In this document: positions 10,401-19,094 of the stretch, piece by piece
Position numbering within the stretch: position 1 is the stretch's first letter
Layout of the letters: every line of letters begins with the position of its first letter
NCBI RefSeq assembly: GCF_024713945.1
Contig: NC_134684.1
Location: 911,001-975,000, forward strand
Direction of reading: 5' to 3'
Origin: Dermatophagoides farinae
Taxonomy: Eukaryota > Arthropoda > Arachnida > Sarcoptiformes > Pyroglyphidae
DNA: 64,000 nt
The notes under the pieces: generated by a model
Seen by the model: the letters and a program-made list of their open reading frames with translations, nothing else
Told to the model about the DNA's origin: nothing
The model's database searches: none
Made by a program: the position numbers and the translations under genes

Positions 10401-12344
10401 TTATTTAAATAAATCATCAATATCAGGAAGATCAGGACGAGGTAGTATTCTAACAATTTCTCTATGTTGTTGATTAATACTTGGTCTAATACCACCACCA
10501 CCACCACCATGAGGAAGATATCGTAATGTTCGATTAGGATCACTACCACCACCAGGAACAGGAACAGGAACAATTTGTCGAATTTCATTACTTCTTTGTG
10601 GAGATGGTGCTGGTGGTGGTGGTGGTGCACGAGATGGATAATTAAAATTGCTTGGTAAATTTGGTCGGTTATTATTATTATTGGCATTAATAACATTATT
10701 ATTAACACCACCACCATTATTAACACTACCATTACTAGTCATATGTTGATATGCACTTTTTGCACCAATGGCAACACCTTTTGAAAGCCCGTATATAACA
10801 GATTTACCAGCTTCATAGCTACCTTTGCCCAACAATCTTGCCACCCACCATGTTGATTTTGCCGCACCAGAAACGGCTGATCCGGCTAGAGTAGCCACAA
10901 GCGGTGTTGTTTTCTTGATACCTTCTAACGTACCTTCAGCAGCTATGTTTGCTGCTTCACCAATTTGCGGTGCAACTGCATCGAGAGCTTGTACTGTATC
11001 CGAAAGGACATCAGTAGCGACCTCAGAAAGTGGTGATACTACAGCTCTAGTAACATTCAATCCAAGTTTACCAGTTTCAAATCCAACTTTAGCCAAAAAT
11101 TTTGTCATCCACCATGTTGTTTGTGCCGTAGCTTTTGTGCCCTCAGTAAGAACTGGTAATGCGATATCGGCAGCACTTTTCAAACCATCAGCAGTTGTTT
11201 CTGCTAAGTTTTCCAAAGTTTCATTCAGACCTTGTCCCGTTTCACTCGCCACATCCTTTAATCCGGTTAAATCTGGTGTCTTTTTCCAAAAATTGAAGGA
11301 TTGAAAAAATTTACTCAATCGTCCTGGTTCGGCTTCGACGCCGCTATCAGACAATTGTCCTGTTGACAATTGTGATTTTCTATCATCTTCGATTGGAATT
11401 TCGTTAATGTTATTAGCATCAAAAAATGATTGCCAAAATTCTTTTGGTCGTTCATCTAAATCCTTATAAACATTTGTTCTAGCTTGTTTTTTCAACTTCA
11501 TATTCCGAAAGAATTTTCCGACACCTAATTTATCCAAATTTTTAATGAATTGCCATCTACCACCACCACTACCATCCAGATTAGCAACACTTTCTCGTGC
11601 ATCAGCCTCTGTTGTAAGTTTCGAATATTCTGTTTCGATTCGTTCATTTAAAAATGAATTGACATTTTTTAATTTATCCAAAGCCTCTTTATCCATATTT
11701 CGATATTTACGCCAACTTCTGAATCTTTTAATAGCATAAGTTGCAGTGCCAAGTAAACTTAAACCCGTTACAACTATGCCACCAATTGTTAAAATTAATG
11801 TCCAATCAGTACCGGATTTATTTCCATCATCACAGGTAGTATATTGATCACAAGATTTTCGAAATAAACGTTTCGTTTCTTCATCATTCAATTGTGAATA
11901 AGTTCTATTACATACGGCTAATAATGGCTGTTCACATGATAATACTGTCCATATAAAACAACAGAATTGTTCGCTTTCCGTGTACTGTGTTAAAATCAAA
12001 ACGAATGAATGAAAAAAAATTTGTAAAAACATGAAAAAATTAACAACTGAATAACTTACATAATGATCAGCAGTTATTCGCCATCGTTCAATATGATTAG
12101 ATTGACATTTATAATATTCTTCACTTAAAGTTTCTTTTGTAATTTCAATTTCTGTTTTTTTCAAATCAGGACATTGATCTGGAAATCTATAATACGGTTT
12201 ATATGGCGGTGGATTTGTCAATAATAATGCCGATTTATCATCATTCAAACAATAATAATATGGCGACAATGGCAATATTATTAACACCATTATAATCAAT
12301 CGGATCAATACAATAAAGTTGACAAAATTATTCAACGGCTTCAT
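10401..12344 (-). CDS. Cys-rich type I membrane protein, tandem paralog B, with amphipathic and Pro-rich tail
   Basis: Two exons, 12344-12060 and 11984-10401, phase 0; 622 aa. The 75-bp intron is stop-free and a multiple of three, so the frame is also open unspliced (647 aa), but its perfect GTAAGT/ACACAG ends and the matching intron in paralog A argue for splicing. Signal peptide at about 1-32; ectodomain with cysteines at 58, 80, 103, 104, 112, 120, 140 and 146 and an NRT sequon; helix at about 156-180; basic KRFRSWRKYR. The long tail has a duplicated amphipathic block (TTWWMTKFLAKVGFETGK, later STWWVARLLGKGSYEAGK) in Ala/Thr/Glu-rich helical sequence resembling apolipoprotein/LEA-like or 11-mer helices, then a Pro/Gly/Asn-rich C-terminus (APPPPPAPSP) ending DIDDLFK. 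Family and function not recognised. The start is 217 bp from the divergent gene at 12562. Confidence 0.87.
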   Translation of the reverse strand: MKPLNNFVNFIVLIRLIIMVLIILPLSPYYYCLNDDKSALLLTNPPPYKPYYRFPDQCPDLKKTEIEITKETLSEEYYKCQSNHIERWRITADHYVSYSVVNFFMFLQIFFHSFVLILTQYTESEQFCCFIWTVLSCEQPLLAVCNRTYSQLNDEETKRLFRKSCDQYTTCDDGNKSGTDWTLILTIGGIVVTGLSLLGTATYAIKRFRSWRKYRNMDKEALDKLKNVNSFLNERIETEYSKLTTEADARESVANLDGSGGGRWQFIKNLDKLGVGKFFRNMKLKKQARTNVYKDLDERPKEFWQSFFDANNINEIPIEDDRKSQLSTGQLSDSGVEAEPGRLSKFFQSFNFWKKTPDLTGLKDVASETGQGLNETLENLAETTADGLKSAADIALPVLTEGTKATAQTTWWMTKFLAKVGFETGKLGLNVTRAVVSPLSEVATDVLSDTVQALDAVAPQIGEAANIAAEGTLEGIKKTTPLVATLAGSAVSGAAKSTWWVARLLGKGSYEAGKSVIYGLSKGVAIGAKSAYQHMTSNGSVNNGGGVNNNVINANNNNNRPNLPSNFNYPSRAPPPPPAPSPQRSNEIRQIVPVPVPGGGSDPNRTLRYLPHGGGGGGIRPSINQQHREIVRILPRPDLPDIDDLFK

Positions 12345-12561
12345 ATTGATCGTCGAACATTGTAAATTAATTCAAAATGGATATTTATATAAAATTTTAG
12401 CAACAATTGTCATTGTTGTTCTTGCTGTTGGTGGTGGTGTTGGTGGTGGAATTAGAATTTTTTCTTTTGTGTTTCATATATCCATAAATATAACAGGACC
12501 GAAAAACAATTTGAGCATAATTTAATTTTTCTGTTTTTGGTCATTTTGGATTCAATCATTA
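12345..12561. promoter_or_regulatory. divergent (bidirectional) promoter interval
   Basis: Only 217 bp separate the ATG of paralog B (minus) from the ATG of the Ser-rich gene (plus), so the promoters of both must lie here or upstream within a neighbour. A TATA-like TATAAATA on the minus strand is at 12382-12389, though that would leave a very short 5' UTR. No Inr was assigned. Confidence 0.35.
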
Positions 12562-13491
12562 ATGGACCATAAATCTTTGAATATTGAATCAAATATTTCT
12601 TCATCATCATCATCATCATCATCCAATGATGATCATTATCATAGTGAAATAAAATCATCAGAATTGACCACAGTTAAAACGGAACGTTGGGAATTTCCAC
12701 CATCGAATGTTTATAAAAGTGATGAATCATCAACAGGAAAACGAAAATGTTCTTGTATATCATTGTGTCAATGTTTGTTGGAAAAATCACAATTGCCATC
12801 ACCACCACCATCATCATCATCATCTTCACCATCATCATCAACTTTGTCGTCATCGACGAAAAAGAATGAAACATCACCATCATCATTGCAAAAGAAACCA
12901 GGATGGCGAAAATTTTTATCACGTAATAATAATAATAATAATAAACCAGTGGATAATTTTCTCAATACGGTAACAAAAAATAATGGACAAGAATCATCGA
13001 ATGTTTCCAATTGTTTGGATCTAAAATTTCCATCCGATATATCGATATCATATTCAGATACCCAATTGAAACCATATATTATGTCAAGAGCAAAATCATT
13101 GCCAAAACATCATACAACAATGTCCGTACAAATTGATCCAAAAGTAATTAGTCAAGCTGAACAAATTGATGAATTTATGCATGAAATGAGTATAAAAGAA
13201 CCATCATTATCGTATTCAAAATCTTCATCGCGTACAATGACAACAAATCGTAAAGATCGTTCTTCATCATCTTCGTTTAATAAAACAACACAGCAATCAA
13301 TGGTAAATTGTCCATTTGATCCATTAACTGGTACAATGAAAAATAATGATACATTGACATTGAAACATGTAAAAATATGGCCACGAAATAAAAGTGTTTC
13401 ATATTCATCATCATCATCTTGGTCATTGTCGTCGTCATCAATGAAAACAACGGCCATAAAACGACGATCAAAAAACCAAGAGAAAAAATAA
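12562..13491 (+). CDS. Ser-rich cytosolic protein, unknown function
   Basis: A single 309-aa frame from ATG at 12562 to TAA at 13491. There is no signal peptide or membrane segment. It has three long Ser tracts, a Cys cluster (KRKCSCISLCQCLLEK, residues about 61-76), a basic KKPGWRKFLSRN stretch, and several non-repetitive segments (VQIDPKVISQAEQIDEFMHE; VNCPFDPLTGTMKNND; TLKHVKIWPRNKS) that look conserved rather than low-complexity. The basic/Ser context would suit a phosphorylated scaffold, but no domain is recognised. Poly(A) hexamer at 13542-13547. Several frames on both strands over this region are shadows of its Ser and Asn codon runs. Confidence 0.75.
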   Translation: MDHKSLNIESNISSSSSSSSSNDDHYHSEIKSSELTTVKTERWEFPPSNVYKSDESSTGKRKCSCISLCQCLLEKSQLPSPPPSSSSSSPSSSTLSSSTKKNETSPSSLQKKPGWRKFLSRNNNNNNKPVDNFLNTVTKNNGQESSNVSNCLDLKFPSDISISYSDTQLKPYIMSRAKSLPKHHTTMSVQIDPKVISQAEQIDEFMHEMSIKEPSLSYSKSSSRTMTTNRKDRSSSSSFNKTTQQSMVNCPFDPLTGTMKNNDTLTLKHVKIWPRNKSVSYSSSSSWSLSSSSMKTTAIKRRSKNQEKK

Positions 13492-14870
13492 ACGTACGCA
13501 TATAGAAAAAAAAATGATTGAATTTAACTAAAAAATACGAAAATAAATGATTTGCAAAATAAATGTAAAAAAATCGAATCGATCCATCATCTCTCTTGTG
13601 TGTAAATAGTCATTTTATTCATTCGATTTGATAAGATACCTGGATATCGAAAAAAAACCATCCCTACTCCAATAAATATACAATGATTGATCGTGTAATG
13701 ATTCGTGTTTTTTTTGTTGTTGTTGTTGTTGTTAATCTAATAGCAAAAAAAGGCCATTGATCGATCGATCAATCAGATTTTGTGTGTATGTGTAATTTGA
13801 TAGAGACAAATTATAAAATTCATATCGGTCACTACTTGAATTCCACAACAACAATAACAACAACAACAACAAGCTCTTGTGCTGCATATTGAAAAATTTG
13901 AATAAATTAATCATTGATATGACCGTCATCATCAATAAGAATGAATAAAAAAAAGAAAGGATTAAAAAGCAACAAAAAAAAAAATTCATGAATTTTCTAA
14001 AATGGGACAAACTTTGCCTTTTTTCATCACCATCATCGTGGATTTTTTTTATGATAGAATCAACATCACATCCAAAATGCGTATTCGAATTCAGAATGTA
14101 TATGAAGCGATCCATCGATGAAGAGAAAAAAATGAATATAAATTCAACAAAAAGAAAAAAAAATCATTGATCTGATTACGGAAAGGAGAATCGAATCAAT
14201 CAATTTATTCATTTTGTTATTTTGCCGATGGCCAATAATGAATGGTAAGTTTATAGTATATTCGTATATTATCAAAATTATCAATTTAATAAATCAAATT
14301 CAATAAAATGGTTAATAATAGTTGAAGGTTATGCATTTTTTTTTTGTTGCTGATGATGGACATTGATAATTGCTTTTCATCACTGTTTGTTTATTTTATT
14401 TTTTTTTTTTTTTTGCTTTATTGGAATTCAATTTGCTAACAAGTTTTTTTTTTACTTTTTCGCATATAGATTTTTTGTCACATGTTTATGACATACATCC
14501 TTTTTTTTCCATATATACAAATGATGCATATGTATGACAATTTTTTTATTATTATTATTATTGATGGTCATATCCCGCCAAGAGAAAAATAAACGTCTCT
14601 CCATCATCCACGTTAATACACAATTTAATAAGAACCGATATCATAAGAGAGGAGATTCGTCGTTTTTTTTTTACTTCGTAATCGCCAGATTCAATTATTA
14701 TATCGAATTATTTGTGTCAATGATATGAAGAAAGAGATAGAAGAAAAAAAAACAGATTTACATCGTTCATTCATTTATGAAATTCATTGTGTACTGTGTG
14801 GTGGTGATGGTGTTGTTGGTGGATGAAAAGAATTTAATTTTTTCTTTTTTTTTTGAATTTTTTATACAAT
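13492..14870. other. intergenic AT-rich region
   Basis: About 1.4 kb containing the 3' UTR of the Ser-rich gene, (TTG)n at 13718-13733, (AAC)n near 13847-13871, T-runs at 14337-14345 and 14399-14414, and a run of ATT units near 14547-14562. The 127-codon minus-strand frame at 13732-14115 is F/L/S-rich without splice support. No gene is recognised. Confidence 0.5.
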
Positions 14871-15847
14871 ATGAAATCATCGGCTATTATTAGTATATTG
14901 ATTCTGTTGATAATCAATAAAACAATTGAATCTGCTAGTGTACATCGACGAAATGGTGGTGGTGGTGGTGGTGGTGGTGGTATAAAAAACAATTCGACAA
15001 TGAAACCATTTCGTTGGATATTGGATAAACCACAATGTTTAGAACGACAACGTATGGCACAAGTAGATCTTTATATTGAACGTATGATTGGTTTTGGTAG
15101 AAGAGGACGACCATTTCCGGAAAATGGAGCACAATTAAAACCTTATTGCAAGTAAGTAATAATCAAAACAATATAATATCAACAATTTGATACAAATGAT
15201 TCGAATTTTTTTTTTACATTAGTGAAACACGTGTTATGGTTAAATATATTGATGAATATCTTCATGAATGTTATGAACGTGATATACAAAAATTGGCCAA
15301 TATTGTTCTGTATACATTGAAACGTAACATTCGATATTTTTGTAATAAAAAACCAACGAATAAAAAATTAAAAAATCTATTGAAATTAGCTGGATGTCTG
15401 AATACAAGAATTAAAGATGATGATTGTATAGTGGGCATGATGAACAGTACATCGGCATTGATACCATCGGGTATAAGTAGTAAAGAAAAAATTAAATATG
15501 TCTGTTGGTAAGTTTTTTTTTGAAATGAAAAATGAAATTTTTTTTCTAAATTTACATTCATTTTTTTCATATTTAGCTACTATGCTGAATTAGTACGTTG
15601 TGGTGATGAATGGATGGATACAATACCATGTATACATAATGATAAAGAAATTGCATTAGATTTTTTACGTGGACTTTCTAGTGATATCATATCAGTGGCT
15701 TGCAGTGATTATAATGAATTTACAAATCGTTGTGATCATCTGAAACCATTGGAACTTAAACAACATCAACTAGCTAAACGTAAAAAATATGGTTCAATAT
15801 TGAATATTATGATTGATACAATTGAATCGATGGATGGTTTTCTTTAA
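14871..15847 (+). CDS. secreted 12-cysteine helical protein
   Basis: Three exons: 14871-15151, 15223-15507, 15577-15847; introns 71 and 69 bp; 278 aa. The ATG at 14871 starts a clear signal peptide (MKSSAIISILILLII, cleavage likely after about residue 22). A Gly run follows, then a compact domain with 12 cysteines: 55, 92, 109, 133, 151, 161, 187, 188, 196, 206, 230, 240. The conserved-looking core FGRRGRPFPENG-x5-PYC and the adjacent CC-YY pair resemble, from memory, an uncharacterised secreted family common in arachnids; I cannot name it. An even number of cysteines and no transmembrane segment fit six disulfides in a haemolymph or cuticle-type extracellular protein. The tail is basic. Two exon junctions split codons of the cysteine framework, and the second recreates the CC pair. 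Poly(A) hexamer at 15932-15937. Confidence 0.88.
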
Positions 15848-16023
15848 TTTTAATTACAATAATAATAATAATTAAATTAAAACAAAAACAAAAAAAAATT
15901 AAAAAAAATGTAAATAGAATTTTTTCCGAAAAATAAAAATTTCATATATTCAAGTTTAAGAATTTTCAACACTAGATGGCGTATGTCAATGTAAATTCAA
16001 ATTCGAATTCGAATGTTATTTTT

Positions 16024-16059
<36 letters not shown>

Positions 16060-16826
16060 AATCCACTCTTCTATTTCCCCTACCCTAATTTATGTGCAAT
16101 CAAAACAAAGGGTTAATTAACCACAATCGAACGATAAATAAACAAATTTTTTATTTTATTTTCTATTTTTTCTACCCTCTAGCTATATGGCGAATTGCGT
16201 TCGTTTTCGTTTTTGTTTTTGTTTTCGTTTTTTGCAATTTCTGTATTCTCAATTTCACGTATGGATAAATATTTGATTTGTGAAAAAAAAAGACCAAAAC
16301 CAAACAATTTGCAGCTCATTTATGTTGGTTTTTTCTGTGTGTATGTGTATGTTTGGTTTAGCGAAAATGGATACCAAAAAAGAAAAAAGAAAACATTGCA
16401 AAGAAAAAACAAAAACAAAAACAATCAACCAAACAACAAACAAACAGTGTGTGCATCATAGAAAAATTTTTCACCCCTCTTAAATCATTTGATGATGATG
16501 ATGTGGTTTCAACATCACATGACGTTTGTTTGTTTGAAAGTTATGATCACATTTATTCAATGGGGTGTATGGTTTCGATTTTCGTGTGGTTGTGGTTTTG
16601 GTTGCCCATAAATTACATTTCATCATCACTAAAATGAAAGTGAAAAATAAGTTGTCCCCTTCTTTTGCCATGTTTTTGTTTTTGTTTTTGTTTTTTTTTC
16701 CAGAAAAAAAACACACAAAAAAAGCCGAAAATGAAGAAAAAAAATTAAATTAAATTTGAAATGTAGTAATATAAAATAATTTGTGTTCTGAAAACTAATA
16801 TTTCGGTGATTACAAACAAAAAAAAA
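15848..16826. other. intergenic region with (GT)n
   Basis: 3' UTR of the 12-Cys gene, then TAGATGGC at 15973-15980, a (GT)n tract at 16029-16057, and Phe/Lys-coding T- and A-runs. Short frames from 16195 to 16753 are low-complexity on both strands. It presumably includes the promoter of the gene at 16827. Confidence 0.5.
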
Positions 16827-18176
16827 ATGTTTTTATTGTTTCACATTACCATCGGTTTAATTGTAATCAAATTCATCATGATTGGTGGTGATAATTCACC
16901 AGACATCAAAACAAACAATGTAAGTCCATTTGTATATTCCTTAATGGCAGATTCTTTAATTCTTTTTGTTTTGTTTTGTTTTTTTAAGAATGGATTATGC
17001 AACTCTAGTAATGATCATCATGCTAGGAATCCACGCGTTAAATTAAATATAATGGCTGTTGGATTAACACGTCATCATGTGATTGTTATAACAGAATCAT
17101 TCGATGTATATGAAGTTGCACGTAATCAATTGAAAACATCTATCGATAATTTATATCTAAATGCTAAACCAATACCATTGAAGGAAAAATATCCAACATT
17201 GGCCGATTATCATCGATTTCGTTTAATTAAATTTGATATTTATAATGCATTTATTGTTATCGATAATGATGGTAGCTGGTTATGTTTAACAACCAAACCA
17301 AATTCACCATATAATGGTATTAATTTTAATATGGAAAAATCAACAATAATCGATGGCTGGTCATTTACGGCTCAATGGAAAGAAGTGTTAATATCAACAA
17401 AAGAACCATGTCATTTTTATGCTATAAAACGTCATAATAATCAATTTCAAATTGGTACCTATAGATGTTCATCATCAACAATAACCAAAAGTCAACAAAT
17501 AATTAATGAAAATGATTATCGTTCCATTTGTTATTCAGTGGATTCGGGTGATATAAAAAAAATTATCATCTATCCGGATGGTCGTGATTGTACGAATCCG
17601 GTTGATTGGCCAATTTTGAAAGGTTTTGTTGCCGGTAAAAAATTCTATCTTTTTGGTAAAGATTACATTTATTCATTTGATGAAAATGCTTATCATGATC
17701 CTAATCATAATTCATATCCGGTACGAAAACAAAGTTATGATTCATTTTTTATATGTCCAGGAAAAATTCCATCACCATTGATTGCAATCAGTTATTTAAC
17801 ATTGGCAATGTTGACCATTATAATCTTTGGATTCATTATATTAATTATATTATTAGCAGTGAAAAGTTTGGCCATTCGTCAACGAAAATCATCATCATTA
17901 TCAGCATATAATCGTACAGTACGATCAATGGATACTGGTAAAATATCATTATTTCAACAAATAACACGTATTTTTACACGTAGTAGTGACGAAATTCAAC
18001 GACGATCATCATCATCATCAACAACAACAAATAATAATAATCGCCATCATTATCGTAGTAGCAACAAACGTAAAAGTCAAAAATTATCATCAAAAACAAA
18101 ACCACAGCCACCTCATTCATCAACAAAAAGAAAACAACGTTCACCAATCGATATATCATCATCTAATAAATATTGA
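16827..18176 (+). CDS. type I single-pass membrane protein, unknown family
   Basis: Two exons, 16827-16919 and 16989-18176; 426 aa. The first ATG (MFLLFHITIGLIV) gives a signal peptide; a GTG 21 bp upstream is in frame but lies in an A-run. The 69-bp intron (GTAAGT ... TTTAAG) is stop-free and a multiple of three, so an unspliced frame also exists. The ectodomain (residues about 30-290) has normal composition, several Trp and Cys residues and a beta-rich look (VGLTRHHVIVITESFDVYEV; DNDGSWLCLTTKP; YPDGRDCTNPVDWP), possibly a propeller-like fold, which is only an impression. One long helix lies at about 290-321. The cytosolic tail of about 105 residues is basic, Ser/Asn-rich and ends in SSSNKY. 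No family recognised. Confidence 0.82.
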   Translation: MFLLFHITIGLIVIKFIMIGGDNSPDIKTNNVSPFVYSLMADSLILFVLFCFFKNGLCNSSNDHHARNPRVKLNIMAVGLTRHHVIVITESFDVYEVARNQLKTSIDNLYLNAKPIPLKEKYPTLADYHRFRLIKFDIYNAFIVIDNDGSWLCLTTKPNSPYNGINFNMEKSTIIDGWSFTAQWKEVLISTKEPCHFYAIKRHNNQFQIGTYRCSSSTITKSQQIINENDYRSICYSVDSGDIKKIIIYPDGRDCTNPVDWPILKGFVAGKKFYLFGKDYIYSFDENAYHDPNHNSYPVRKQSYDSFFICPGKIPSPLIAISYLTLAMLTIIIFGFIILIILLAVKSLAIRQRKSSSLSAYNRTVRSMDTGKISLFQQITRIFTRSSDEIQRRSSSSSTTTNNNNRHHYRSSNKRKSQKLSSKTKPQPPHSSTKRKQRSPIDISSSNKY

Positions 18177-19061
18177 ATAATAATCAATTTCAACAATAAC
18201 AACAACAACAACAAAATCTTACGTTTCATGTCCATTATTATCCAAAAGAAAACTCATGAATGATGCTTTGTGTGTGTATGTGTGTATGTGGAATGGTGAT
18301 TGAAAAATGAAAAATTTTTTTCAAATGACCATTGTGTTTGTGAATGGATAAAAATCTATAAAGACAATGATTATAGAAAGGTCATCTTATCCTTTTGATA
18401 ATGATCACCATCATCATCATCTTGTGTAATGTTGATTCAGCACATGATTATTTAAAAAAAAAATTTTTTTTTTCATCATTCATTCAAAATTTAAATTCTA
18501 TAGAATAATTTGAAGAAAAAAAAATTGGAGCAAAAAAAAAGTTATGAAAAAAAAGATGTCTGCATTGTGTGTGTGTGTATGTGTATAATAAGCTGGCAAG
18601 CATGTGGTGGGAAAAAAATTGAAATATTGTGGTGGTGATGGTGGTGTTTTTTTTCCAATCCTTTAGAAGATGATGTGAGAAACTAAACCAAAAAAAAAAA
18701 CCAACATCGTGATACATTGTTGTTGTAATGGAAGAAAAATTTCCCCCCAAAAAAAATGAAGGCCAGAAGAAAAAAAACGATCAACAACAAAATAGATCAC
18801 AAAATTATTATTGTCGATGTTGAATAGAATGGACAATTGAATCGAAGGAAACCGGGTCATAATTTTTTTTGTCTGTTTGTTTGTTTGTTTATCTGTTTGT
18901 TTGCTTGGTTTCACTTAAATCTCTTTCTCTCGATTATCATCTATCTCTATATGTGTCGATGAGAGAGATTTTTTCTTTTTTTTCGTGTGTATTGAATTTG
19001 ACACGCAAAGCTCAATGTGTTATGCATAATAGGAGGTTATGAAAGAAGGGGAAGTTGTCGT

Positions 19062-19094
<33 letters not shown>

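Noticed and set aside
10364-10732. 122-codon minus-strand frame overlapping the 3' end of paralog B
   Set aside because: It is another frame of the Pro/Gly/Asn-coding repeats, V/I/L/H-rich with no splice or start context.
10825-11304. 159-codon plus-strand frame opposite paralog B
   Set aside because: Antisense to a well-supported coding exon with paralog support; its Ala/Val/Ser bias mirrors that exon.
12674-13010. Minus- and plus-strand frames over the Ser-rich gene
   Set aside because: Met-, Asp- and His-runs are frame-shifted readings of the same Ser/Asn trinucleotide repeats.
13732-14115. 127-codon minus-strand frame
   Set aside because: F/L/S-rich, made of T-runs and (TTG)n, with no acceptor, donor or recognisable motif.
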